The notes under the pieces were generated by a model, which was not told the DNA's origin, ran no database searches, and saw only the letters and a list, made by a program, of their open reading frames with translations. A stretch of DNA of 64,000 nt from assembly GCF_001666835.1 (NCBI RefSeq), contig NZ_LZJF01000107.1, positions 1 through 64,000 on the forward strand. The letters run 5' to 3'. This document shows positions 28,914 to 39,469 of the stretch, piece after piece. This stretch comes from Mycobacterium sp. E3251 (GTDB lineage: Bacteria > Actinomycetota > Actinomycetes > Mycobacteriales > Mycobacteriaceae). Position numbers and translations under genes: made by a program. The stretch's first letter is position 1, and each line of letters begins with the position of its first letter.

Positions 28914-28919
28914 TACGGC

Positions 28920-29777
28920 GTGTTTTCTCACCGCGTGGGTCGCTGCCTCGGGCTCGGGGCCTCTGCACTGGTCACAGCCTCTGGCCTGCTGCTGTCCCCC
29001 GCCGCGGCGCCAACAGCCTCCGCCTTCGACTGCCCGGACGTCGAGGTCATCTTCGCCCGCGGCACCAACGAGCCGCCCGGCCTGGGCCGCGTCGGCGACG
29101 CCTTCGTGGACTCGCTGCGCAAGCAGACGAACCTGAACATCCTGCCCTACGGCGTGAACTACGCCGCCAGCAAGCTGCAGCTGCACGGCGGTGACGGCGC
29201 CAACGACACCATCGACCGCGTCAAGAAGAGCGTGGAGACCTGCCCGAACACCAAGATCGTGCTGGGCGGCTACTCCCAGGGCGCGTCGGTGATGGACATC
29301 GTGGCCGGCGTGCCCATCGGCGGCATCAGCTGGGGCAACTCGCTGCCGGCGCAATACGCCCCCAACATCGCGGCGGTCGCCACCTTCGGCGACATAGCCG
29401 ACCGCGCCGGCGGCACCCTGCCCACCCAGAGCGCGCTGCTGGGCTCCAAGGCGATCGACCTGTGCAACCCGCAAGACCCGATCTGCCACGCGGGTCAGGG
29501 CAACGAGTGGACCGGGCACACCGAGGGTTACGTTCCCGTCTACACCACCCAGGCCGCGGCGTTCGTCGCGAGCAAGTTACTGGCCGGCACCGGTCAATCG
29601 GTTCCCGGATTCGGGCCGCCGCTGGGCCCCGTTCCGACCCAGCCCGGCGGCCAGCCGTCGCCGGTCTACGGGCAGGAGACCCCGCCCGGGTCGCCGCCCT
29701 CCATCCACGGTGGAACCGGTCCGGCACCCGCGCCGGCCACCCCGAGCACGGTTACTCCGCAAGCACCTCTCGTCTGA
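28920..29777 (+). CDS. cut3: Secreted cutinase-family esterase
   Basis: A 285-residue exported serine esterase of the cutinase-like (Culp) family. The signal peptide ends at AAPTASA, and the mature domain starts [19 protein letters not shown]. The nucleophile is in GGYSQGASV, Asp in NPQDPICH, and His in GHTEGYVP; paired cysteines are present. From about residue 222 a Pro/Gly-rich tail of some 60 residues is probably disordered. The start lies at the end of a leaderless promoter. It sits beside ESX-4 and cut4. Confidence 0.93.
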   Translation: MFSHRVGRCLGLGASALVTASGLLLSPAAAPTASAFDCPDVEVIFARGTNEPPGLGRVGDAFVDSLRKQTNLNILPYGVNYAASKLQLHGGDGANDTIDRVKKSVETCPNTKIVLGGYSQGASVMDIVAGVPIGGISWGNSLPAQYAPNIAAVATFGDIADRAGGTLPTQSALLGSKAIDLCNPQDPICHAGQGNEWTGHTEGYVPVYTTQAAAFVASKLLAGTGQSVPGFGPPLGPVPTQPGGQPSPVYGQETPPGSPPSIHGGTGPAPAPATPSTVTPQAPLV

Positions 29778-29807
29778 ATCGTTACCGGCGCGAGATCAAC
29801 GCGCCCC

Positions 29808-29813
29808 TAACAT
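29808..29813 (+). promoter_or_regulatory. Leaderless -10 box of cut4
   Basis: TAACAT is followed by six bases and the GTG at 29820, the same geometry as in front of cut3. No ribosome-binding site is present. Confidence 0.55.
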
Positions 29814-29819
29814 CGTGGG

Positions 29820-30455
29820 GTGCGGCTCATTCCACTGACGCTGGGCGCCGGCCTCCTCGCCGGCGCCGCGATAGTGGTTGCTCCCCAACTGCTTCCGCAG
29901 GCCTTTGCCTCCTGCCCCGGCGTTGAGGTGGTGTTCGCCCGCGGAACCGACGAACCGCCCGGCGTCGGCAAGGTCGGCGGGGCGTTCGTCAACTCGCTGC
30001 GCCAGCAGACTTCTAAAAGCGTTGGCGCGTATGGGGTGAACTACCCGGCCAACAAGGACTTCCTGGCCGCCGCGGACGGCGCCAACGACGCCAGCAACCA
30101 CATCCAGCAGATGGCGGGCAACTGCCCCAACACCAAGCTGGTGCTCGGCGGCTACTCCCAGGGGGCCGCCGTCGTCGACATCGTCACGGCCGCACCGTTG
30201 CCCGGCCTGGGTTTCCGCCAGCCACTGCCGGCCACCGCCGCCGATCACGTCGCCGCCGTTGCCCTGTTCGGGAATCCGTCCAGCCGGGCGGGCGGGCTGA
30301 TGAATGCCCTGACCCCGGAATTCGCCGGCAAGACCATCGACCTGTGCAACCCGGGCGACCCGATCTGCTCGGGCGGCACCCGGTGGGCCTCGCACCTGAG
30401 CTACGTGCCCGGATTGACCAACCAGGCGGCCAGTTTCGTCGCGGCCAAGGTTTAG
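29820..30455 (+). CDS. cut4: Secreted cutinase-family esterase
   Basis: A 211-residue paralogue of cut3 without the Pro-rich tail. A short signal peptide ([20 protein letters not shown], then PQAFA) precedes [17 protein letters not shown]. The catalytic Ser is in [11 protein letters not shown], Asp in [10 protein letters not shown], and His in ASHLSYVPG. The stop overlaps that of truA on the other strand by four bases. Confidence 0.92.
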   Translation: MRLIPLTLGAGLLAGAAIVVAPQLLPQAFASCPGVEVVFARGTDEPPGVGKVGGAFVNSLRQQTSKSVGAYGVNYPANKDFLAAADGANDASNHIQQMAGNCPNTKLVLGGYSQGAAVVDIVTAAPLPGLGFRQPLPATAADHVAAVALFGNPSSRAGGLMNALTPEFAGKTIDLCNPGDPICSGGTRWASHLSYVPGLTNQAASFVAAKV

Positions 30456-31303
30456 CGGGTGCGCAGGTCCCGGGTGACCAGGTTGCGCGCCTCCAGCTGG
30501 TCATCGGGCGGGTAGTCGACGCTCGCCAGCGTCAGTCCGTGCGCCGGCGCGGCCGCGAAGTCGCTGGAACGGCTTGTGGCGGTGAGCAATTCGCGACACC
30601 ATGACGCCGGGCGCCGGTGCTCGCCCACGGCCAGCAGCGCCCCCACCAACGAGCGCACCATCTGCCAGCAGAACGCGTCGGCGCTGACGTGCGCGGTGAT
30701 CAGGTGCCCGTCGCGCGACCACTCCAGGCGCTGCAGGTCGCGGATCGTGGTGGCGTTGGGCCGGTGCCGGCAGAATCCGGCAAAGTCGTGCAGCCCCAGC
30801 AGCTCTCGCGACGCGTCGGCCATCGCGTCCACGTCCAGGGGGCGCGGCCAGGCGGTGATGTAGCGGGCCTGCTGTGGCTCCACCCCGTAGGGCGCCGTCG
30901 ACAGCCGGTAGGTGTAGTGGCGCCGCAGCGCCGAGAATCGGGCGTCGAAACCCGTTGGGGCACGGGTGATGTCGAGCACCCGCACATCGGTGGGCAGGAA
31001 CCGGCCGAGCCGGCGCACCAGTGGCTCGAATTCCGCCTCCCCGGCGCGTGACGAGCGCGAGTAGGCGTGCGGCAGCGCGGCCGGCGGCACGTCGACGTGT
31101 GCCACCTGACCGGTGGCGTGCACCCCGGTGTCGGTGCGCCCGGCCGCCCGCAGCCGCATCGGCGCACGGAAGACCGTCGTCAGCGCCTCGTCGAGCACTC
31201 CGGCGACGGTGCGCTGGCCGGACTGGGGTGCCCAGCCAGCGAATTCCGTCCCGTCATAGGCGATGTCGAGCCGCAGACGGACGGCGTCGTTAACTCTCGT
31301 CAG
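30452..31303 (-). CDS. truA: tRNA pseudouridine(38-40) synthase, non-ATG/GTG/TTG start
   Basis: TruA with catalytic Asp in [12 protein letters not shown] and the N-terminal strand [14 protein letters not shown] that the enzyme needs. This N-terminus is encoded upstream of the first usable GTG (31198). Between that GTG and the preceding in-frame TGA inside rplQ there is no ATG, GTG or TTG. The best start is CTG 31303, overlapping the last codons of rplQ (about 283 residues); a CTG at 31276, directly before RLDIAYDG, is the alternative. Coupling to rplQ translation could support a weak start. Confidence 0.85.
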   Translation of the reverse strand: MTRVNDAVRLRLDIAYDGTEFAGWAPQSGQRTVAGVLDEALTTVFRAPMRLRAAGRTDTGVHATGQVAHVDVPPAALPHAYSRSSRAGEAEFEPLVRRLGRFLPTDVRVLDITRAPTGFDARFSALRRHYTYRLSTAPYGVEPQQARYITAWPRPLDVDAMADASRELLGLHDFAGFCRHRPNATTIRDLQRLEWSRDGHLITAHVSADAFCWQMVRSLVGALLAVGEHRRPASWCRELLTATSRSSDFAAAPAHGLTLASVDYPPDDQLEARNLVTRDLRTR

Positions 31304-31931
31304 CCTCGTCGGCCTCGGCGGCCTTCTCGGCCTCGGCCCTCGCGGCGACGGCCTTGTCGGCCTTCTCCTCGGCCTTGGCCTGGGCTTCGGTGGCCTCGCC
31401 GGACTCGGTGGCCTCGCCGGCTTCCGACGTCTCGGCCGGCTCGGTCACCTCTTCGGCCGTCGGGCCGACGGCTTCCTCAGGCTCGACCGCCGCCTGAGGT
31501 GCCGCCGCCGCCGCAACCGGAGCCTTCTTGGGCGTCTTGGCCCGGCGCGCCCGGTCGGCCTCCGAGGTCACCGTCTTCTCCAGCACCAGCTGGATCACCG
31601 CCATCGGGGCATTGTCGCCCTTGCGCGGCTCGACCTTGATGATGCGGGTGTAACCGCCGTTGCGGTCGGCGAAGAACGGCCCGATCTCGTCGAACAGCTT
31701 GTGCACGACGTCCTTGTCGCGGATCTTCTTCATCACCTCGCGACGGTTGTGCAACGTGCCCTTTTTCGCGTGCGTGATCAGCTTCTCCGCGTACGGACGC
31801 AGCGCGCGCGCCTTCGGCTCGGTCGTCTTGATCTGGTTGTGCTCGAACAGCGACGTCGCCAGGTTGGCCAGCAGGGCCTTCTGGTGCGAAGACGACCCGC
31901 CGAGGCGGGGGCCCTTGGTGGGCTTGGGCAT
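31290..31931 (-). CDS. rplQ: 50S ribosomal protein L17, long mycobacterial form
   Basis: The bL17 core ([36 protein letters not shown]) spans about 118 residues. It is followed by an Ala/Glu-rich tail of about 95 residues with repeats such as [18 protein letters not shown]. The tail is longer than I remember for M. tuberculosis L17. A GAGGAGAT site precedes the ATG. It is co-transcribed with rpoA and truA. Confidence 0.95.
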   Translation of the reverse strand: MPKPTKGPRLGGSSSHQKALLANLATSLFEHNQIKTTEPKARALRPYAEKLITHAKKGTLHNRREVMKKIRDKDVVHKLFDEIGPFFADRNGGYTRIIKVEPRKGDNAPMAVIQLVLEKTVTSEADRARRAKTPKKAPVAAAAAPQAAVEPEEAVGPTAEEVTEPAETSEAGEATESGEATEAQAKAEEKADKAVAARAEAEKAAEADEADES

Positions 31932-31948
31932 TGCACTATCTCCTCATT

Positions 31949-31962
31949 GGGGGCCGGCCCCC
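31949..31962. repeat. Perfect 14-base palindrome between rpoA and rplQ
   Basis: GGGGGCCGGCCCCC lies in the 60-base gap, 17 bases before the rplQ start and just upstream of its ribosome-binding site. It can form a very stable short hairpin in the mRNA and could damp or time translation of rplQ. No T-run follows, so it is not a classical terminator. Confidence 0.6.
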
Positions 31963-31991
31963 GTATCAGGTAGGGCCGGGACGGACGTCAA

Positions 31992-33717
<1,726 letters not shown>

Positions 33718-33727
33718 GATTGTCTTC

Positions 33728-34144
<417 letters not shown>

Positions 34145-34150
34145 GGGCGA

Positions 34151-34525
34151 TTACCTGGCCTTCTTCTTGCCTGCGATGGTGCGCTTGGGGCCCTTGCGGG
34201 TGCGCGCATTGGTCTTGGTCCGCTGGCCGCGCACCGGCAGGCCGCGGCGGTGCCGCAGGCCCTGGTAGCAGCCGATCTCGATCTTGCGGCGAATGTCGGC
34301 CTGCACCTCGCGGCGCAGGTCACCCTCAACCTTGAGGTTCGCTTCGATGTAGTCACGCAGGTGGGTCAGCTGGTCGTCGGTCAGGTCCCTGGTGCGCAGG
34401 TCCTTATCGATCCCCGTAGCTGCCAGGATCTCGTTCGACCGGGTGCGGCCGACGCCGAAGATATAGGTCAGCGCGATCTCCATCCGCTTGTCGCGCGGCA
34501 GATCGACGCCTACTAGTCGAGCCAT
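34151..34525 (-). CDS. rpsM: 30S ribosomal protein S13
   Basis: 124-residue uS13 starting [20 protein letters not shown], with [20 protein letters not shown] and the [15 protein letters not shown] tail. First of the S13-S11-S4 group; preceded by a 221-base leader. Confidence 0.97.
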   Translation of the reverse strand: MARLVGVDLPRDKRMEIALTYIFGVGRTRSNEILAATGIDKDLRTRDLTDDQLTHLRDYIEANLKVEGDLRREVQADIRRKIEIGCYQGLRHRRGLPVRGQRTKTNARTRKGPKRTIAGKKKAR

Positions 34526-34746
34526 AGGTGGCGTTTCCTCTTTTTCTCGGCGGAGGTCTTTTCCCAGCCCGTTCCCGCTTCGCGGGGCCCGGCCTCCGTC
34601 CGGGCGTGGATGAGCTGGCCCATCTCTAAAGATGCGAGCCGCTCAGTGGTGCTGGGAGGTCTGCATTCAGTTGTGTTTCGGCAAGGCCGCGCTCGATGGA
34701 TCGTGGCGACCCGCTGCGCCCGGCTACGCCGCGCTTGCGATCGCCA
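34526..34746. other. Leader between rpmJ and rpsM
   Basis: 221 bases without a gene. It contains two adjacent short hairpins close to rpsM: CCCGC-TTC-GCGGG and CCCGG with CCGGG. It probably holds an rpsM promoter or a site for S4 autoregulation, inferred from position only. Confidence 0.35.
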
Positions 34747-34860
34747 CTAGCCCTGGCGCTGCTTGTGACGCGGATCGGAGCAGATCACCATGACCCGCCC
34801 ATGCCGACGGATCACCCTGCACTTGTCACAGATTGGCTTGACGCTCGGGTTCACCTTCAC
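34747..34860 (-). CDS. rpmJ: 50S ribosomal protein L36
   Basis: A 37-residue protein read from GTG 34860 to TAG 34747: it begins [20 protein letters not shown] and ends [11 protein letters not shown]. The C-x2-C and C-x4-H zinc ligands are present, so it is the zinc-binding form. It sits between infA and rpsM as in other mycobacteria. AGGA lies about ten bases before the start. Confidence 0.97.
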
Positions 34861-34901
34861 GGCTGTTCGATCCTGTTCTTTCTCGTTGTCGGAATTCGGG
34901 C

Positions 34902-35123
34902 TTACTTGTACCGGTACACGATGCGGCCCCGGGACAGGTCGTAGGGAGACAGCTCCACCACCACCCGGTCCTCGGGCAGGATGCGGATGTAGTGCTGCCG
35001 CATCTTGCCGCTGATGTGGGCGAGCACCTTGTGACCGTTCTCCAGCTCAATGCGGAACATCGCATTGGGCAGGGGCTCGACCACGCGGCCCTCGACCTCT
35101 ATGGCACCGTCCTTCTTGGCCAT
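34902..35123 (-). CDS. infA: Translation initiation factor IF-1
   Basis: 73-residue OB-fold protein: [58 protein letters not shown]. First gene of the operon; its promoter must lie in the 273 bases before the divergent redox regulator. Confidence 0.98.
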
Positions 35124-35396
35124 AACTTTTCAGCAATCCTCGTCTTTGGTTTCGTATCCTTGTGTGCGCCCATATCGGCGCAGCATTCGCCCGACTAGAA
35201 ACGTGAGCCAAGGGCAGGAAATTCCAGGAAGTTCCTAAGACAGGGCACGCAAAAAGTCGGCGCGGATGACGCACCGTTGTCCCACGATACCTGGTCAGCG
35301 CCCTGACCCAAAATCGCTGGCGGCGAAATCCGGGCCGCCGATTATCCGCCTCCTCGACCTGCCGCCGGGGCCCTGACGAGGGCATACTTAATCCCG
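35124..35396. other. Divergent intergenic region infA / redox two-component pair
   Basis: 273 bases with no gene, serving two divergent units. On the plus strand TACTTA lies six bases before the ATG at 35397, one base away from the TANNNT leaderless pattern. I could not settle an infA promoter by eye. Confidence 0.4.
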
Positions 35397-37082
35397 ATGA
35401 CGAGTCCCGCGAGCCCCGCAACCCCATCAGTTCAGCCTCGCAAGCCGGTCCTGTTGACCGTCGACGACGATCCATCGGTTTCCCGCGCGGTCGCCCGCGA
35501 CCTGCGTCGCCAATACGGAGACCGGCACCGGATCGTGCGCGCGGAGTCGGGCCCCGACGCCCTGGACACGCTCAAGGAGCTCAAGCTGCGGGGTGAGACG
35601 GTCGCGGTGCTGATCGCCGACTACCGGATGCCGCAGATGAGCGGCATCGAATTCCTCGAGCAGGCGATGGATCTGTACCCCGCGGCGCGCCGCGTGCTGT
35701 TGACCGCCTACGCCGACACCCACGCCGCCATCGACGCGATCAACGTCGTCGACCTGGACCACTACCTGCTCAAGCCGTGGGATCCGCCGCAGGAGAAGTT
35801 CTACCCCGTCATCGACGCGCTGCTGGACGCCTGGCGTGCGGCACCCGAACATCCCATCCCGCACACCAAGGTGATCGGGCACCGCTGGTCGGAGCGGTCC
35901 TGGCAGGTGCGCGACTTTCTGGCCCGCAACGGGCTGCACTACTCGTGGTTCATGGCCGACGACCCCGACGGCGAGCGGCTGCTGAAGGCCGCAGGCGAGG
36001 ACGGCCTGCGGCTGCCCGTCGTCGTCACCGAACGCGGCGACACCCTGGTCGAGCCCACCGACGCGCAGCTGGCGGACACCCTGGGCCTGACCACCACGCC
36101 GTCGCAGGAGTTCTACGACCTGATCGTCATCGGCGGCGGGCCGGCGGGCCTGGCCGCCGCCGTGTACGGCGCCTCCGAGGGGCTGCGCACGGTGCTCATC
36201 GAACGCACCGCGACGGGCGGCCAGGCCGGCCAGAGCTCACGCATCGAGAACTACCTGGGCTTCCCCGACGGGGTGTCCGGCGGCCAGCTGGCCGACCGGG
36301 CCCGCAGGCAGGCCGAGAAGTTCGGCGCCGAACTCATCACCGCCCGCACCGCCACGGCGCTCGAGGTCAACGGCCCCAAGCGCACCGTGCGGTTCTCCGA
36401 CGGCGGATCGATCGACGCGCACGCCGTCATCCTGGCCACCGGAGTCGCCTACCGCCAGCTGCCGGCGGAGGGCTGCGGCGAGCTGACCGGCCGCGGCGTC
36501 TACTACGGGGCCGCCGTGTCGATCGCGTCGGAATGCGCCGGCGAGGAGGTCTACGTCGTCGGCGGGGCCAACTCGGCCGGCCAGGCCGCGATGTACCTTT
36601 CCCGCGAGGCCAAGTCGGTGACCATCGTGGTGCGGGCGCCGTCGCTGGACGCCTCGATGTCCTACTACCTCATCCAGCAGATCCAGCAACGACCCAACAT
36701 CACGGTGCGCACCTGCACCGAGGTGCGCCGCGCCGTCGGGGACGACCACCTGGAGCGGCTGACCCTGGTCGACAACCGGACCGGAGACACCGAGGACGTC
36801 ACCTGCGCCCGGATGTTCATCTTCATCGGCGCCGCGCCGCGCACCGAGTGGCTGGACGGGGTGCTCGCGCGCGACAACCACGGCTTCGTCCTGACCGGGC
36901 CGGACCTGCGCAACGTCTGCGGCTGGACGTTGGACCGCCCGCCCCACCACCTCGAGACGAGCGTGCCGGGCGTATTCGCCACCGGCGACGTGCGGGCCGA
37001 GTCCGCCAAGCGGGTCGCGGCCGCCGTCGGCGAGGGGTCGATGGCCGTGATGCTGGTGCACCGCTACCTGGCGGAATCGTGA
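35397..37082 (+). CDS. Response regulator fused to thioredoxin-reductase-like flavoprotein
   Basis: 561 residues in three parts. Residues 17-135 are a receiver domain (VDDDPSVS; phospho-acceptor Asp in LIADYRMPQMSG; LLTAYADTH; YLLKPW). Residues 155-230 look like a glutaredoxin/thioredoxin-like spacer (VRDFLARNGLHYSWFMADDP). Residues 235-561 are an FAD/NAD(P)H domain (VIGGGPAGLAAAVYGASEGL, ATGGQAGQSSRIENYLGFP, YVVGGANSAGQAAMYLS, FATGDVRAES). Where thioredoxin reductase has its CxxC, this reads GRGVYYGAAVSIASE, so the redox disulfide is missing. Coupled by GTGA to the kinase downstream. Phosphorylation may control flavoenzyme activity instead of DNA binding. Confidence 0.9.
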   Translation: MTSPASPATPSVQPRKPVLLTVDDDPSVSRAVARDLRRQYGDRHRIVRAESGPDALDTLKELKLRGETVAVLIADYRMPQMSGIEFLEQAMDLYPAARRVLLTAYADTHAAIDAINVVDLDHYLLKPWDPPQEKFYPVIDALLDAWRAAPEHPIPHTKVIGHRWSERSWQVRDFLARNGLHYSWFMADDPDGERLLKAAGEDGLRLPVVVTERGDTLVEPTDAQLADTLGLTTTPSQEFYDLIVIGGGPAGLAAAVYGASEGLRTVLIERTATGGQAGQSSRIENYLGFPDGVSGGQLADRARRQAEKFGAELITARTATALEVNGPKRTVRFSDGGSIDAHAVILATGVAYRQLPAEGCGELTGRGVYYGAAVSIASECAGEEVYVVGGANSAGQAAMYLSREAKSVTIVVRAPSLDASMSYYLIQQIQQRPNITVRTCTEVRRAVGDDHLERLTLVDNRTGDTEDVTCARMFIFIGAAPRTEWLDGVLARDNHGFVLTGPDLRNVCGWTLDRPPHHLETSVPGVFATGDVRAESAKRVAAAVGEGSMAVMLVHRYLAES

Positions 37083-38572
37083 CCGCGAAGACGCCGTGCG
37101 AGCCCGACGAGCTGCGCAGCCTGTTCCTGTTCGAGGCCCTCACCGACGAGCAGCTGGCGGTGTTGTGCGCCAACGGGCACATCGAGAACTACGAACCGGG
37201 CCCGATCTGCGTCGAGGGCGAGCCGGCGACCTGCTTCTACGTCCTGATCGAGGGCGAGCTGATGATGTCCAAGCTCTCCGGCGGCCAGGACATCGAAACC
37301 AACCGCACCTCGCAGCGCGGCGTGTATTGCGGGGCGTGGCGGGCGTTCACCGGCGGGAAGCAGAAGAGCTACGACGCCTCGGTGCACGTGACCAAGCCGT
37401 CGCGGTTCTTCGTGATGGACGCGCCGGTGTTCGCCAGGTTCATGAAGGACCAATTCCCGATGGCGGTCCACCTGCTCGACGGCATCGCCGTCGGCACCGA
37501 CCGCACGCGCCGGATCATCGACAACCGGGAGAAGCTGTTGGCGCTGGGCCGGTTGTCGGCCGGGCTGACGCATCAGCTGAACAACCCCGCGGCGGCCATC
37601 GCCCGTGCGGCGGCCGACCTGCGCGGCCGGGTCGCCGGCATGCGGGGCAAGCTGGCGATGCTCGCCGACGGCACGGTCAGTCCCGAGGCGCTCAGCGCCC
37701 TGGTCCACCTGCAGCAGGAGGTCGCCGAGCAGGTCGCCAAGTCGGCGTCCGAGCACCTGAGCGCGATGGAAACCGCCGACCGCGAGGACGCCGTCGGCGA
37801 CTGGCTGGAAGACCACGGCGTCGAGGGCGGTTGGGACATCGCGCCGACGTTCGTCGAAGGCGGCATCGACACCGACTGGCTGGAGCGGATTTCCACGGTC
37901 AGCGAGGAACTCGCGTCGACCTCGCTGGAGGAGGCGATCCGATGGATCAACTACACCATCGAGAGCGAACTGCTGATGAACCAGGTTTTGGAAGCGAGCA
38001 AACGGATTTCGGCGTTGGTCGCCGACGCCAAGCAGTATTCGCAGCTTGATCGGGCCCCGTTCCAGGTGGCCAACGTGCACGAGTTGCTGCGCAGCACGCT
38101 GGTGATGTTCGCCGACCGGTTGACCAAGGACCCGAGCAAGGAGTCCGGCAAGAATCCGGTGATCACCCTGGTCAAGGACTTCGACCAATCTCTTCCTGAA
38201 ATCCCTTGTTACCCAGGTGATCTCAATCAGGTGTGGACCAACATCATCGACAACGCCATCGCCGCGATGCGCGAGGAGGGCGGCACGCTGACCGTCCGCA
38301 CCTGCCGGGAGGGCGAGAACATGGCCCGCGTCGAGATCTGCGACACCGGACCCGGGGTGCCCGAGGAGGTGCGTGAGCACATCTTCGAGCCGTTCTTCAC
38401 CACCAAGCCGTTCGGCGAGGGCACCGGCCTGGGGCTGGATCTGGCCTTCAACATCGTCGTCAAGAAGCATCGAGGGGACCTGCGCGTGGAATCGGTCCCC
38501 GGCGACACCCGGTTCATCGTGCTGCTGCCGCTCGAGACGCCGCCGCCCGTGGATGTAGACGTTCCGGAATAG
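37079..38572 (+). CDS. Histidine kinase with cyclic-nucleotide-binding domain
   Basis: 497 residues. The N-terminal 10-130 is a cNMP-binding (Crp-type) domain (LFLFEALTDEQLAVLCANGH, FYVLIEGELMMSKLSGGQD). It is followed by a dimerisation region with phospho-acceptor His in LSAGLTHQLNNPAAAIARA and a HATPase domain (NIIDNAIAAM, DTGPGVPEE, GTGLGLDLAFNIV). There are no membrane helices, so it is a soluble kinase that probably senses a nucleotide or other cytosolic ligand. GTG 37079 overlaps the previous stop. It is the obvious partner of the receiver in the upstream gene. Confidence 0.9.
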   Translation: MTAKTPCEPDELRSLFLFEALTDEQLAVLCANGHIENYEPGPICVEGEPATCFYVLIEGELMMSKLSGGQDIETNRTSQRGVYCGAWRAFTGGKQKSYDASVHVTKPSRFFVMDAPVFARFMKDQFPMAVHLLDGIAVGTDRTRRIIDNREKLLALGRLSAGLTHQLNNPAAAIARAAADLRGRVAGMRGKLAMLADGTVSPEALSALVHLQQEVAEQVAKSASEHLSAMETADREDAVGDWLEDHGVEGGWDIAPTFVEGGIDTDWLERISTVSEELASTSLEEAIRWINYTIESELLMNQVLEASKRISALVADAKQYSQLDRAPFQVANVHELLRSTLVMFADRLTKDPSKESGKNPVITLVKDFDQSLPEIPCYPGDLNQVWTNIIDNAIAAMREEGGTLTVRTCREGENMARVEICDTGPGVPEEVREHIFEPFFTTKPFGEGTGLGLDLAFNIVVKKHRGDLRVESVPGDTRFIVLLPLETPPPVDVDVPE

Positions 38573-38601
38573 CCGCAACGCGCCCCCGGTTGGGAACAAC
38601 C

Positions 38602-39444
38602 ATGACCGATGCAGCGAGCAAGCCCAATCTCGGCCGGTTCGGATCGTTCGGACGCGGCGTGACGCCACAGCAAGCCAAAGACATCGAATCCCTCGGATAC
38701 GGGGCCGTGTGGGTGGGCGGTTCACCACCGGCCGAGCTGGCCTGGGTGGAACCCATCCTCGAAGCGACGACCACCCTGCAGGTGGCCACCGGCATCGTCA
38801 ACATCTGGACGGCCGCGGCCAAGCCGGTGGCGGAGTCGTTCCACCGCATCGACAAGGCCTACCCCGGCCGCTTCCTGCTCGGCATCGGCGTCGGCCATCC
38901 CGAGGCGCACACCGAGTACCGCAAGCCTTACGACGCGCTCGTCGAATACCTGCAGCAACTGGACGACTACGGGGTGCCCGCCAACCGACGGGTGGTGGCC
39001 GCCCTGGGCCCGCGCGTCCTCAAGCTGTCGGCGGAGCGCGCCGCCGGCGCGCACCCGTACCTCACCACGCCCGAGCACACCGCTCAGGCGCGCGAGTTGA
39101 TCGGCCCGTCGGCATTCCTGGCTCCCGAGCACAAGGCGGTGCTGACCACCGACCCCGAGAAGGCCCGTGCGGTGGGCCGCAGGGCGCTCGACATCTATTT
39201 CCAGCTCGCCAACTACCGCAACAGCTGGAAGCGGCTCGGTTTCACCGACGAGGAGGTCACCAAGCCTGGCAGCGACCGCCTGGTCGACGCGGTGGTGGCC
39301 TACGGCACGCCCGATGCGATCGCGGCGCGGCTGAAGGAGCACCTCGATGCGGGCGCCGACCACGTGCCCGTGCAGGTCCTGACGAGGGATGAAAACCTGG
39401 TTCCGGCTCTGGCCGAATTGGCCGGGCCGCTCGGACTGAGCTAG
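38602..39444 (+). CDS. F420-dependent LLM-class oxidoreductase, tandem copy 1 (Rv3463-type)
   Basis: A 280-residue short-form luciferase-fold protein: LGRFGSFGRGVTPQQAKDIE, GYGAVWVGGSPPAELAWVEP, LQVATGIVNIWTAAAKPVAE, RFLLGIGVGHPEAH. ATG 38602 was chosen. It is closely similar to the next gene along its whole length, so the pair is a tandem duplication. Substrate unknown; F420 use is inferred from family. Confidence 0.85.
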   Translation: MTDAASKPNLGRFGSFGRGVTPQQAKDIESLGYGAVWVGGSPPAELAWVEPILEATTTLQVATGIVNIWTAAAKPVAESFHRIDKAYPGRFLLGIGVGHPEAHTEYRKPYDALVEYLQQLDDYGVPANRRVVAALGPRVLKLSAERAAGAHPYLTTPEHTAQARELIGPSAFLAPEHKAVLTTDPEKARAVGRRALDIYFQLANYRNSWKRLGFTDEEVTKPGSDRLVDAVVAYGTPDAIAARLKEHLDAGADHVPVQVLTRDENLVPALAELAGPLGLS

Positions 39445-39469
39445 CAGACGACGCACGAGGGGGACGTAG

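Noticed and set aside
30452..31198. truA starting at GTG 31198
   Set aside because: This would drop the conserved N-terminal strand [14 protein letters not shown], which is encoded in frame upstream.
35777..37078. Long N-terminal extension of the histidine kinase in the second frame
   Set aside because: It overlaps the response-regulator/flavoprotein gene out of frame and is Arg-rich; GTG 37079 with GTGA overlap is the natural start.
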